DNA of 64,000 nucleotides from positions 66,997,982 to 67,061,981 of the forward strand of contig CM068831.1 of NCBI GenBank assembly GCA_028554795.2, in the 5' to 3' direction. The position numbers and the translations under genes were made by a program. Below the pieces are notes generated by a model. That model ran no database searches. It was not told the origin of the DNA and worked only from the letters and a program-made list of their open reading frames with translations. How positions within the stretch are numbered: the stretch's first letter is position 1; every line of letters begins with the position of its first letter. The DNA comes from Sinohyriopsis cumingii. Its lineage: Eukaryota; Mollusca; Bivalvia; Unionida; Unionidae. Shown in pieces: positions 21,962-34,214 of the stretch.

Positions 21962-24839
21962 TACAGACAGACATAGTTATTCAGCCAATATAGGTAATAA
22001 GTATATAGTTGCCATCTGGCCAACTACGGTCGAATCCTTGTGTCTTCAGTATCGTGTACGACTCCACAAATCCCAAGGAAAGTAGTAAACATAACATTAC
22101 AACGGCTCTGGTCCCTCTAGGTTGCCTAGTATATGTTCAAGGTTTTTATCCAGCTCAAACTATATTTTCTCTCTTTCCTTCCACATTTTTCCAAGTAAGT
22201 TTGTCCATCATGGAAATATAATGAGGGATGGAGAGAAATAAAAGGATGCAGTGAAATGACTAGGAAATACATTCGGAAGCCTCAGTCGTTACGCCTTTCC
22301 TTCGCATGACGTTATTTGTGACTCCATTATGTGTTATTGTGCACACATAAAATATGATTTGGTTATATCAACGTACATAACACAGTAGATACATTTATAT
22401 TTAATTGAATAACAATATCAATGATTATTTATTGCAACACGAGAGCATTATATTACAATTGCTAAGAATGCACACGAGACAATGCATCACATCTCACAAC
22501 TCAATGACAACACGCAATGCCATTCAGCTAGCATGGGTTTTACCTATGTCATATTATAATTTATGTTGCCTATGCCATCGAAACTAATTAATTTTATTTT
22601 TTTCTTGCAACATTGTAATGTACAAATTGAAGATATCGTTTGTTTTCCAAAATCTGAAGCTATTGTTTACACGGCCGTTAGTGATGACACGTAATGTAGT
22701 CATTGTGGTCTCATTAACTTATTATAACGTACAAACACCAACGGGCTTCAAAGCAGTTCGAAATGGTCATTATTTACATCAGAGGTAGTTTGTTGCAACA
22801 TGTGATGGTTAATACAATGGATGTCCCTATTGCGCGTAATTCGTGTTACACATTATGAAGTAATTACAGTTCGTCATGTGAAGACTTGAGTCAACGTATA
22901 AGATAACCAATCCGAGACAACGAGTCCAAAATAAGAAAAGCGTCGTTAGCAAAACCCAACGTAACCTGAGATTACAATTAATTCGCTTTCTAAAAGTGAG
23001 ACTCATCCCAGTGGCTAATATCAATTCGCTAACGAGTCCAAGGTCACAGTTCCGATCTGAATCTGAATGTAAAATGTATGTGCTATATCGATATAAATTT
23101 GCAGAAATTCACCAAAAGAACGTTGTTTTATTTTACTTTTCATGTATTAGTTACACTGGTGGGGTATCGTTCTGTTTTGTTCATGAAACATTTATTTTAC
23201 CGAAGCCCAGCGCACTGTGGAAAGATGGCAGCATTTTATTTATTATTGTGACTTTTAGCGTTACATGATTTCAACGGGGCTGCAGGGGTGATCATGTTTT
23301 GTGACATACTAAAACCATTTTCGTTTAGAGCAAACTGTATTAAATATTTTCCTAAGTTCTGCTTTCTTGAAAATTTCGTTCATTATGGACATGATAATCA
23401 TGCAGGATGCTGGACCATCACATTGTTTTGTATGTAAGACCGATTACCTGTCTTATGAAGTGTTCGAGTGAGAAACCATACCTCGATGTTACTGTCTGTT
23501 CAGACGGTGTGGAGATAGCACGGCTTTCACGGCCTTATAGCTTTTACAAAGGCCATGCTATTGGATACTAGATCAGGACGATTGTTATTTATTTATTTTG
23601 CTAGCAATGCATGGTAAGAAGTGTTCCTGGAGAAGAGAAATGTTCGTGTTGATATGACTCCAGTTGGAGTAGCGACTAAAAAACTGTCAAGATGATTGCA
23701 TTGAGCTGAATGACAAAGAAGCAAAATACTTTCCATTTAGCACCCACTAGACCTCAATACGGCGATATTAGTCATGTTTCTTAACATCCAGCTGTGAACA
23801 ATAAAAACCCTATTCTCTAAAGACTAATGCCTACAGAGCTAATACAAATGCGAAGTAATTTGAGTGCATATTACAGTGAAAATCGATTACAAGAATGTTT
23901 ATTAGTAGCATTTAACTTTAATGATATTAATCTGATATGAAAACAAACATAAACACCTTTATATCGCCTTCCCGAAATAAATCTCTGTTCCTGCTTTATA
24001 TATACTTTGAGGAAGGTTTTTGTGACAAAATAAGATGTACAGAAACTGTTATATCGGGCATCAAGCCGGTCACGGTTCTGTTAAAAGCCAGATGCGTAGG
24101 CGCAAATATAAGTCTATTGCCTCGCTGATTGCTTTCGATAGATTCCGGTTGTTTTCCTCGATATGGAGACAACGAATTCGAATAGTTCTTCCTCACAAGG
24201 ATAGATCGTTTCATCCTCATTCCATGCGGCACACTTCTATCTCCTCTTCTGAAGCATCACACAAATGATCTTCAACATTCTCCATATCCGGCAATAAGTG
24301 TAGAATCAGTGACCTACCTTCGGGAGAGTTGTTCCGGGTTGCTCTTATACTGTGTGTATTACAAACTATCCTAACGTCTTCTAATTCATCCTCCTATAAA
24401 AATAGGTACCATATTAGTTATGCCATGGTGATATTGGTATACAGAATAACATATCATTCCTTCAGGTAGACGTTAATTATAAAAGTTCGAAAAGTCGTCT
24501 AAATTAAGCAAAGAAAGCTGTTAAACATTTTCGATGAAGATTATGAAAACAGAAGGAGTAAATATGTTAAAATTCCATAAGACGAATGTGACAAAAGTGT
24601 GGAGTGTGATTATTTTGCCTTGCATTTGCATGTACACCATTTTGATATGAAGGTTCCTAAAATACATCCTCTAGAATGGAACCATTCACCTAATAGCCGT
24701 ATCTCTCATATTGTAAAACTGTAACTAGTGTAATTATGACTATTTAATTTGTATTCATTTTTATTAATCGTTCTTTGTTCTTGCTTTTCTACCGTGTTTT
24801 AGGTGTTGAGATTACATGTAATTTGTTTTCTAATCTGTC
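21753..24839. other. Long stretch without a recognised gene; GA/GACA microsatellite inside
   Basis: The only clear element is a compound (GA)n(GACA)n(CATA) microsatellite at about 21929-21977. The rest has open frames up to 90 codons (e.g. plus 22996-23268, both strands at 23996-24268), none with a motif I know. Confidence 0.5.
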
Positions 24840-27182
24840 GAGAGAGGAGATGAGAACTTGTATAAAAAACACGCTAAAATAAAAGGGGTAGAAGTAATAG
24901 ACTCTCAAATATTAAAGCATTGGCGAGTAGGAGGAAGAAAGGACACTTTTACTGCTCTAATCACGGTAGATAAGTTAGACTTTGAGAAAGTTTTAGAGGA
25001 AGGTTTTTGGCCAAATTTTGTATGGGCAAGAGAATGGTATGACGATTATGGTGATAAGGACACCAAGCAGGACTGGCGTAAATAAATAAAGGAGCAGTAA
25101 GTAAAATACATATATTATGGTAAATTGCTATATAGTGATTGCAATACTTGTGTTGAAAATCTATTTTTCGTTAAGTCAACAAATGTCTAGCCATACATTT
25201 CGTCTGATGACGTGGAACGTAAAAGGAGTCATGTGTGGGTCACCTTACTTGTATTCTTTGCTAAATGAGGTAGATGTTGCTGTACGTACTGAGCATTGGC
25301 TTCTCCCGGAGCAGCTGAATTTCCTAGATAATATACATCCAGAGTTTAAATCATTCTCACGCTCTGACAAAAGGCTAGCAGTAAATTTCGAAGAAAGGCT
25401 AAGGCATACGGGGTTTGGGGGAATAGCAATCCTTTATAGGAATTTCACTCCGCGTTAATCCCTTGTCCACCGTTGGCAGCGACAGAGTTTTAGGGATAGA
25501 GGTAAAATGTAACGATAAACTTAAATATTTTATATTCGGGGCACTTTTGGCCATCAACTACTTTTCCTATTGCAAGTTACTCCGAAACAATAGAAGAACT
25601 AAAGGATCAGTTTGATATTTTCTGCAAAGAAGGCATTCCCGTACTCGCAGGAGACTTTAATGGTCAGATAAGTTCACTGTTTAGTTCCAAAGCAAATTGT
25701 CTAACATCAAACGCTAGAGGCACTATTCTGGAAAAGTTTCTGAGCGAAAGGCATTTAGTATCTGTTAATAGTCAATCCATTTGTGAAGGGCCAGATTTTA
25801 CTTTTTTCTCAACCGATGGTAAATCAAAATCTTTGATAGACCATATACTATTGCAAAAAAAATAAATTCGATTTAGTGGTTAAGACAGAAATAATAGATG
25901 ATCATCCTTTGAACATTTCAGATCATCTTCCTGTAAAAAAAGAGTTGCTCACACCTTTAGTACATAATGCAACAATGGCTGACGAGCATATCATTCATTC
26001 CATAAATTGGAAGAAAGCCTCAGCAGAACAAACAAATAGATACAATTAAGCAAAACGCAATGAATTGTTAACGCAAATGCATAAAGCAGAACTAGCGACG
26101 AATATCGATATTGAAATTATTATTCAAGACACCGTAAAGATTTTACATGAAGCAGCTTCTAGATTTCTCCCCAGAAAGAGGTTTTGCCGATACGCTAACC
26201 CTTATTGGAAACTACTAAACGTAAAAATGTTTCACACGGAAATGCGGCTGAAACGCAGGGTATGAATTTCTAATGGTAGGCCAATAGGCTGGGAATATAT
26301 GTCATATGCGAACTATAAGAAAGCGAAGTTATTGTTTGCAAAAGAATTATTGAAAGCTAAAGAAATATGCGATAGAGAACAATTTAGTGAGCTTGAAAAG
26401 GCTGCAGAGATCGATATTTCTACTTTCTATAAGTTTATATGGAATAAAAGAAATAAACGCGATTACATTTACGAAATCGAATCAAACGGAAAAATTGTCC
26501 GCGATCACGACTCTATTAGAGAGTTATGAGCAAATCATTTTTCCAGTTTATCACTGCCTGACAATATTATCTGTACGACGAAAAACATTACCAGATGGTC
26601 TTAGCAGAGGTTAGAAAACAGACTAAAGAAACCTATTCACACTTTGATGAAGCTGTTGATAAAATTCCCACTAGAAACGAAATCAGTAGTGCAATTAGCT
26701 CTCTCAATAAAGATAAAGCATGTGGCCACGACGGTATTGTTGCTGAGCATTTACTGTTTGCGGACCCTCCAAGCAGTGTACAATTACTTGAAATTATATT
26801 CACAAAAGTGTACGAGGCCGAGAAGTACCCGTGCCACTTTAAACAAGGTTTTGTAATACCAATATTCAAAGGAGGAGGAAAGAACAATTAGATATGAATA
26901 ATTACCGCGATATAACTATAATTCCAGTGCTTCAGAAAGTTCTAGAACAAATTATAAATAGTACACTACTTATATTTTCTAAGCAGATTTCTTTTCCAAA
27001 TCCATTGCAACAGGGTTTTAGAAATAATTGCGGTAGTATCACTGCAGCGTTCTGTAGTAAAGAATCTATATGCTACTATTTGGATAAAAATACTCCTGTC
27101 TACGCTACATTTCTTGATAATGCTAAAGCCTTCAACACAGTTTGGCACATCGGGTTATTCTACAAGTTGTACAGACTTGGCA
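24840..27182 (+). mobile_element. Non-LTR retrotransposon (LINE), ORF1 end, endonuclease and part of RT, 3'-truncated
   Basis: The plus strand keeps most of a LINE in broken frames. At 24858-25085 is the end of ORF1 (VLEEGFWPNFVWAREWYDDY, a 'WP..V..R.WY' type nucleic-acid-binding segment). At 25190 the APE-type endonuclease starts (FRLMTWNVKGV). It continues in another frame with VLAGDFNGQISS (about 25645) and SLIDHILLQ (about 25835), then ISDHLPV (25918), the conserved endonuclease motifs. A linker with YKKAKLLFAKELLKAKEICD leads to the RT: SSLNKDKACGHDGIVAEHLL (26700), FVIPIFKGGG, YRDITIIPVLQKVLEQII, LQQGFRNNCGS, and motif A YATFLDNAKAFNTVW (about 27105). It stops at LYRLGI, where a CATA microsatellite begins, so the palm YxDD and the 3' end are missing. 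At least four stops or frameshifts are present. It is L2/CR1-like by memory. Confidence 0.88.
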
Positions 27183-27235
27183 TCATACATACATACATAC
27201 ACCCATCCATCCATCCATCCATCCATCCATAAATA
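27180..27235. repeat. (CATA)n/(CATC)n microsatellite
   Basis: A run of CATA units followed by CCAT units, exactly at the LINE truncation point. Confidence 0.95.
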
Positions 27236-27237
27236 CA

Positions 27238-27387
27238 TCAACGTGGGTATGTGTGAAAGCTTGCCAGTAGCGTCTCGTGGGTCGGTGGTTCTTTCCGGGG
27301 TTTTTCCGGGTTCTTCCTCCACCATTAATACTGGCCGCCATGTATTGCCTATCGTGTGCTGACAAATGACGTTACACCCTACAACAA
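27238..27387 (-). mobile_element. Short interspersed repeat, family B, truncated copy
   Basis: Nearly the same as 5440-5592, including TTCCTCCACCATTAATACTG and TCGTGTGCTGACAAATGACG. It ends in (CAA)n that runs into the next microsatellite. It is wedged between two CATA-type arrays. Confidence 0.78.
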
Positions 27388-27392
27388 CAACA

Positions 27393-27463
27393 ACATACAT
27401 ACATGCATGCATGCATGCATGCATGCATACATACATACATACATACATACATACATACATACA

Positions 27464-27493
<30 letters not shown>
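27393..27493. repeat. (CATG)n then (CATA)n microsatellite
   Basis: About six CATG units followed by about 18 CATA units. Open frames through it on both strands (Tyr-Val-Cys-Met or Tyr-Ile-His-Thr repeats) are artefacts. Confidence 0.97.
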
Positions 27494-27495
<2 letters not shown>

Positions 27496-27499
27496 CTGT

Positions 27500-28190
27500 A
27501 CCTGCAATAGCCTCATAAGGCTAATTTGTACGAGGATGATGTCTAATGCATTCCTTGAGAATAACCCACTCTCTCGAAGAACCTTTAGTTCTTCCATCCA
27601 AATTTGACAGCACTCATTTCCCCACCATGACTCCATCTTGGTGTTCAGAGTGATTTTGCCATATATGAAAGTTCAATCATTTTCTGTATCCAGGCCATCA
27701 ATCGTCGAAGCAACCTTTGCATCGCGGCAACTCTGACGTGTTCTGTACCCATATCGGCACGCATAACCGTTGGATATCCTCCATGTTCTTCAGCAGCATC
27801 CAGAAAATATTTTGCAATTACTTTTGGGTCAATAAGGTTTATGTTTGTCATTTGAGTCAATGTGCCAGCAGTAGTATGGACCTTTGGAGAAGTATTGTAA
27901 GCGTCGTAAGCATCGTCTTTGTCTTAACTCAACTCCTTGTGGATCCAGTATCTTAAGCATCAGTCTAATTTGTTCATTCTTCCCTTTCAAACCATTTAAA
28001 AGGCACTTTTGACACATCCATCTGTATCCATGCATCTGTTCAAACGTTGATAACTAACATTAAATAGATGAAAGCACAATATCTAAATCAGAATAGCCTG
28101 TACTCCTTGTCAATTTAACTTCACGTAATTTCCGTGAGATCTTGATATTGTGCTTTTTTGACAAAATCTACGTTTATTTCGTCATACGTG
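27500..28190 (-). pseudogene. DDE-type integrase (rve-like) relic of a DNA transposon or domesticated integrase
   Basis: The minus strand reads, from 28035, HGYRWMCQKCLLNGLKGKNE, then ILDPQGVELRQRRCLRRLQY and YCWHIDSNDKHKPY, the first catalytic Asp being in WHIDSND. After a frameshift comes VIAKYFLDAAEEHGGYPTVM then RADMGTEHVR (second Asp), and after another MESWWGNECCQIWMEELKVL, the catalytic Glu with the WWG that follows it in this family. Before 28035 a further segment (KISRKLREVKLTR) resembles the helix-turn-helix lead-in. This D-D-E order and spacing fits 'integrase core domain' proteins scattered in animal genomes. Two frameshifts make it inactive. It lies directly next to the CATA array and the truncated LINE. 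Confidence 0.8.
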
Positions 28191-28269
28191 AAGCCCATAT
28201 AGAAGTACAGCTCAATTAAATGCCTTGTATACAGCTTAACTTTATGTAAAATTAGTAACTTTTTAACCC

Positions 28270-28420
28270 CACTTCCTCCATACAAATATGTAGCTTTCGG
28301 CAGTCATTAAACTGTGGTTCTTACTAAGATACAATAAATCGTCTGGTCATGTTTTCTGATTCCACTAAATGTCACATTCATGAAATTATATGAATTAGAA
28401 ACGTAACCGATGATAATGGA
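28270..28420 (-). pseudogene. Ig-like domain relic (F-strand half), copy a
   Basis: The minus strand reads NVTFSGIRKHDQTIYCILVR and then two stops. This is the 'L.I..V...D...Y.C' pattern of an Ig domain's E-F strands. It aligns at DNA level with the neighbour at 28457-28735 (both contain GTATCT[T/C]AGTAAGAACC). A short, dead fragment. Confidence 0.38.
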
Positions 28421-28456
28421 GAGTGATCGCAAAATACTAGCTTTTCTTCCTGGAGG

Positions 28457-28735
28457 TCAGGCCCTGCAATTAGTAGGTGTATTACAATTATCGTTTATAG
28501 GACCTTTATCCTTGTAGACCGATGACGGATACACTAACCTTGCCAAAGTGTTAGTTTTTCCGTTTGTAATGTTACTTTTAGTTGAAGTTCCAGTTTCTAA
28601 CCCGATAATAAAAGTGGATATTTCTGCAGTCACTGAACTCGGGTTCTTACTGAGATACAACATCACTATAAAGACTGAGCCATTTAGCCTTTTGATACGT
28701 CCTATTGTAATCTTTAAAAAAATAATTACATTTTT
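28457..28735 (-). pseudogene. Ig-like domain relic, copy b
   Basis: The minus strand reads ITIGRIKRLNGSVFIVMLYL and then NPSSVTAEISTFIIGLETGT, an open frame down to 28457. By alignment to copy a, the position of the expected F-strand cysteine is Ile, so a disulphide could not form. Weak evidence on its own; supported by the tandem neighbour and by clear Ig exons elsewhere in the window. Confidence 0.33.
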
Positions 28736-29474
28736 TAATGCTATTTTTCCTGGCGATCTGCTAAACAGTGAACAATTTGACTTGCATTGAATTGAAAGCG
28801 GTAATAAAGCTTAAACAGAAAATACAATGTTTGTTTTAGTTCAGCCCATGGATTGTACATAGGAAGATCAAGCAACCAAGTGTTTTTTAACCGGTTTTGA
28901 AAGGTTTCTCGCAGTTGAAAGTCCAGTGATGTAAGTCAGATGTAGCTATTTATATAAGATGCCACGTAACCTATACCGATATTTATACAGGGTGTGTCCA
29001 ATTTAGTCCCTAACACAAGTAAAATAGTCTTGGTGCATCCGAAGTTCTATATATTTGACAACTTTCATTACACTGTTGAAAATGAGGAAAACATGTATGG
29101 AACTTAAGTAGTGGAGTGATACCTATAGAAACCATTTGCTAAACAGTTTATTAAAGTCACTTTTCCATGACCTTTAACTTCTAATCAACTTTGCAGGACG
29201 TGGTGAAGTCCTGGTTTTCCTAAAGAATAATCCTACCCTATTGCCGTTGAATACTCCGTTTTCAAAAGACCACTATCCCCACAGAAACATACTTTCATTA
29301 GTTTCCGAGTGCCGTATCATCTTGAAAATTTCGATTCGAACTCTGCAAACATATTTTGACCGCTTGATTTTTATGCTTACTCAATGAATTACATGAAAGG
29401 TCAAGTAAAAACCATGACCTAATTGTTTAAGCCATATATACCTCATCTAATTTGTGAATATGTCTGTGTTTTGT
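28736..29474. other. Unassigned
   Basis: No feature recognised. Confidence 0.5.
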
Positions 29475-29774
29475 ATTTTTAACGTAGCTTTAACAATGTT
29501 TCAGTCATGTTGCTAGTATGTTTGTAGTGTGGCAGTTTATAGTGATGTCTATAACTGGGGCATCATGCCGCAGACATGTAGCATCATGTCTCACCCAGTC
29601 ACATTATTCTGACACTAGGCCGACCAGTCCTAAGATTAAACTTAATGCTGAGCGCCTAGTTGTGTAGCTGTTACGACCGTTTTTACAAGTCTTTGATATA
29701 ACCCGGACTGGGTTCGAACCCGCGACCTTCCGCATATGAGCTGGATGCTCTAACCGCTAGGCCATCGGATCGGT
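29475..29774 (-). mobile_element. tRNA-derived SINE, family A, copy 4
   Basis: The minus-strand head at 29774 reads ACACCGATCCGATGGCCTAG with A-box-like TGGCCTAGCGG and B-box-like GGGTTCGAACCC. The body has GTCACATTATTCTGACAC (plus strand) and a tail with AACGTAG near 29480. It keeps the best B-box of the four copies. Confidence 0.9.
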
Positions 29775-30384
29775 GTTCTAATTTGAAAACAAAGCCATCG
29801 CAATGTAGACTTTTCTATATTAACTAAGACAAGTAATCTTTAGATTTTTTTATCCTGAACAAGGGTCCCTAAGTTCGAACCTGGATCCGAAATCCACCTA
29901 CTTTGAACAAGCCCTAGGGAACCTAACAACAAACTCTAACTTGGAATTTCAAGAGATTATAATGAATGATGGACGTGCAGACGGACCAGTTGACAAGCAC
30001 TCAGCTGCCGTGACAAAACAAATATAGCGATTTTTTGCCCAAGCAGGTATTATGAATGCATTATCACAAACGTAGTAATCATGGACACTTATATACTGTA
30101 GAGATATACTGTGGAGCCTTCCTACTGGATCACCGATAGTGAGAAGGCTTGGCTTACATGATACAACAAAGTATATTTTTTATCCATCACATCGACGTTT
30201 GCACTTCGTCACTTCAGGAGTGGTATTTTATTTTAATTGTAATAAACGCCCTTATAATAAACATCTACAGTTAAAACAAACCTCAGATGCATGAATATTT
30301 CGCCTCCAACCTATAGCAGTCTATCCACAATAATCGCATCCATAACGAGGAAGCCATATCACAAATTCATCAATTTAAATCTTA
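29775..30384. other. Unassigned
   Basis: No gene seen. The stretch around 29880-30030 has a repeat-like look but no second copy was found in the window. Confidence 0.45.
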
Positions 30385-30535
30385 TTATATAAACCGAGAT
30401 CTAGGATTACTAAATCGAGATCTCTGATGACTACATCGAGATCTTGGATTACTAAACCGAGATACCGGACTAGTAAACCAAGATCTTGGGATTTTGGATT
30501 AGTAAACCGAGATGTCGGATTAGTAAATCGAAACC
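30385..30535. repeat. Degenerate minisatellite, about 22-25-bp units
   Basis: Six or seven copies of a unit close to GGATTAGTAAACCGAGATCT. Every copy differs slightly (for example ACTACATCGAGATCTTGG and GGACTAGTAAACCAAGATCT). Confidence 0.85.
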
Positions 30536-30859
30536 TCAGAATAAAATAAATGTGAAGTCTGTCTCTTCACGGGCTCCATACATTCTAGAATGTCATAGCA
30601 ATATTTTTATTATTTTATCCGTTTAAGGAAATTATGCACGACATCTTAAGTGTTCACTTTTTGTTCCTACGGAGGACCTATGGACTGCAGACATACCCTT
30701 TAAAAGTCCTTTTTTGGTGTGCGGGGATATTGTTTTGTGGGAAAAAAGAATATATGGCTTATGCTAAATGTTTGGGAGGAACAAACAAAATGATTTAATC
30801 AAGAAGCTACAAATAAAGATGAACACATTTTTCAAATGTACGATTCTGTGACGACTTGA

Positions 30860-31600
30860 ACAGTATTTTGTATCAGGTGCATTTTCGTCACATGTTTTGT
30901 AGGTTTTATGGCATAAAAAATACCAAAAGATATATTTACAAAATACTTAACATTAACAAGAAGGAAGACACATTGCACCGAGTCAAATATCTAAATCACA
31001 AACACCAGCACATCATTCATGCATATAGCAGCATTAACCCCTAACAACGTTTGCAGGTTAGTAAACCAAAGTGAAGCCCAAAGATCATGATTCGCTTCTA
31101 TAACATGATCCTATAAATATCAGTGACTTAGAGAGCTCAATGATTGCGAAGACATAATCTGTCGCGGTACATTTTGTAACCTATTTGAACATATCAGATC
31201 ACGAGCAGGTCCGAATCAACAAAGTATCACATCAGGTTTAACACTGTTGTTAGGAAAGTAAGGAGAAAAAACTTATTTTATGGCGCGACAGGTGTCACAT
31301 GTCCTTTGGAGCGAAAATTAATTTCCACTTCTGAAATGTAATACAGCTTTTACATACTTGTAATTGCTCAAAAAGTGCTTTTAAGTTCCTGCATGTATAA
31401 CATCTGCAGGTACAGACACTCGAGCGTCGAATTACATCATGGCAAATCTTTAATTTTCATATATAAAACTAAAGGGATATTTTTACACATGTGAAAACAA
31501 TGGAATTTCAAAGGTAATTATTTCACTAATACGCTGTACAGTTCGCACTTACGTATATAATAAAACGGTGCCCTTTTATAACGCTATTAATATCTTTGTC
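30860..31600. repeat. Block V, copy 1
   Basis: Matches 33310-34060 in the same orientation about 2.46 kb downstream. Landmarks: ACACCAGCACATCATTCATG, GAAGACATAATCTGTCGCGG, GCGAAAATTAATTTCCACTT and CAGTTCGCACTTACGTATAT. No coding content is evident. Confidence 0.85.
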
Positions 31601-31659
31601 ATCATTATCAGGTATGAAGTTTACTGTTTAGAACATTCTGGACGGTCCTTTTTCTTCAT

Positions 31660-32480
31660 ATTCATCTACTCATAGTGATCATAGTTTATATGGTTTAAAC
31701 GATACTCTAATACTTGAGAATCAAATCCCACGTTAAATGAATGATTTATACGAACTTTGTGATTAGCAAGTAAGATCCGAATACATATTATGCATATCTA
31801 TATTGTGTATTGAACATTTGTCCATGATTTTAGATTGCTACTATCATTTGTAAGCAACACATTATATAGCTAAAATTGGTCCAGTATTGTAGATTATATT
31901 TTTAGATAATGATTATTTGTAAACAAAATGTTTAGTTAGATATGAGTTTAGAACATTGTTTTTGGCCTTGGAAATTATATTCGGTTAGGTTAGATGCTAT
32001 ATGTTATGTATGAAGACTTGAATATCTTGACGAATTTGCTGGAACTTTCCATTGAAATGATTCACATCCTGGTCATCTTATTGAGTCTTAGAGAGAAAAC
32101 AAATTGTTCTGTCCTATTTTATCATCGGTCTATTGGAATCACTTTAGTGGTATTCAGATATAATTTGAGACACAGTATATATTTAAATTATTAAATGAAA
32201 TTATATCCACACTGACATTTTCGACTCAGGCTTTATGTTGGAATTAGTGTGAATTCTTTTAAAGATATTCTGGATTAGATTATACCATTGTGATACTACA
32301 AGACTGCTGATATATCAGATCAATAAACACTATTGATACATCAGTACATTAAAAACCTGGAATTCATTCAAAGCATTCAATACATTTGGACTTATGAAAG
32401 AACTTTCAGGATTATTTGGGATTTAATTCACAACACCACAAGTTCCTTTTAAATGTTGGCTTTTTATTCAAGGGAAATAC
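31660..32480. repeat. Block Y (left part), copy 1
   Basis: Matches 42125-42990 in the same orientation. Both contain GACGGTCCTTTT, CTCATAGTGATCATA, GTGATTAGCAAGTAAGAT, CCAGTATTGTAGATT and AATGTTTAGTTAGAT in order, with about one difference in five bases. No frame is conserved, so this is non-coding. Confidence 0.85.
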
Positions 32481-33309
32481 CTTATTTGTTGAAGTTTACT
32501 AAATTGTTTGGTATTGCTTTCTCTGTTATGTTACGAGCTATACTCTTAAAGTAAAAAGCAGGAAAGAGTGAAAGACAAGAAGTTTGTAAAATTTAACAAA
32601 TAATTTTTTTCCCTGGAATACAAAATGAAAATGAGAAAAAAGAAATTTCAGTATTGCGAATTAAATCCCAAAATAATCCAAGAATTACAGACACAAGTCC
32701 TAGTAATTTAAAGTCCTGTTTAAGCTTCAGTAGTTGTCAAAAATAAATCCAAAAACTGACGTCAATGATGTGCCTGTTATAGCTCCTAGTATGTTTATGT
32801 GCCAACATTCTTTTGTTGAATCACAGAAATATAATTTCAGGTTTGAATATACTACAAATTGCAGTGAATGTCTTTATCCGAGCACTTTGGTATATACAGC
32901 GAAAAAAATCATTTGAATAACTAGCATTATCTAGTTTAAAATAATTGCCTAATGAAAAAGAACTTTCTAGTACGATCCTGGTTTTCACAAAACAACAACC
33001 TAGATTATTCAAAATTTGCTTTGGAAATCCTAAAACCTAGACCCAAAAAAAGATATTTACTTCTCTATTAATAATAATTCTAATTTTAAACCCATACATA
33101 TAGAGAATAATTTGGCTACGTATTAGTTGTTTACAATGAATAAAATAAAAAAGTAAATCTGGGTCAAGCAGAAAAGAGCTCAATTTCGGACAAGGTCAAG
33201 TCCAACATACAATGTTACATTACAATATAATGTCATGCAATAAAATAAAATAAAACTAACTAACAAACAAAGCAAATCAAATGTACATAACAATTACTTA
33301 GAATCGTAA
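32481..33309. other. Unassigned sequence between duplicated blocks
   Basis: No recognised feature. Confidence 0.5.
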
Positions 33310-34060
33310 GAATATTTTGTGTTATTGTTATTTTTGTGTGTGCATATTGTGCAGGCTTTTTGGCACAATACATAATTAAGATGTTTATATTTTGAATATA
33401 CAATAGTCTTAAGAAGAAGGAAGAGATATCGCAACGAGTCAACTATTTCAATCACAAACACTAGTACATCATTTAGACACTAGTACATCATTCAGGCGCT
33501 AGTACATCATTCACGCACATATCAGCATTAAACCCAAACATTCTTTGCAGGATCGTAAACCAAAGTGAGAACGAACTATGACAATGATCTTTTATATGAT
33601 GATTCAATAAATATCAGTGAACTAGCGAGCGGTATGATTGGGAAGACATAATCTGTTACAGCACATTTTTACATTTTGTAAACTATTTTATCATATCGAT
33701 TCAGCAAAGCACATCCTTAGGTTTATCACTTTTGTCAAGGAGATATAATTTCTCGGTGGGGCGATCGGTGTGAAATAAATCCAGCGAAAATTAATTTCCA
33801 CTACTGAAAAGTAATACCGTTTTTCTTATTTGTTATTGCTCAAAAAGTGCATTTTTCTGTATGTATTACTCCTGCAGGCACACACAATTAAGCGTCGAAA
33901 GGCATGATGGAAAATCTGATATTTTGACATATAAAAATACAAGGATATTTGTACACGTGTAAAAATATTGGAATCAGCAATAGGTAATTATTTCACCAAC
34001 ATTAGGTTCTACAGTTTGCACTTACGTATATGATAAAACGGTGCCCTGTGTCATCATTAT
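33310..34060. repeat. Block V, copy 2
   Basis: Second copy of 30860-31600. It carries a local triplication of a 20-bp unit near 33455-33515 (ACTAGTACATCATTCAGGCG and variants) that copy 1 lacks. Confidence 0.85.
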
Positions 34061-34214
34061 TAGGTATAAAGTTTAGTACTTTGATGAGCTGATGCTTATT
34101 TTAATATAACACTTGTGATGGAATACTTGCGTTTTTTGTGTGTTTCTAAAGTTTAGATTACAGTCTCTATGAGCAGAATCTCTGTACGTGCCTGCTAAGT
34201 GATGGTCACCACTA

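Noticed and set aside
27155-27636. Long open frames on both strands through CATA/CATG arrays
   Set aside because: Artefacts of tetranucleotide repeats; only the part left of 27636 on the minus strand with ESWWG is meaningful, as integrase.
30385-30535. CRISPR-like array
   Set aside because: Short direct repeats without unique spacers, in clearly eukaryotic DNA; it is a degenerate minisatellite.
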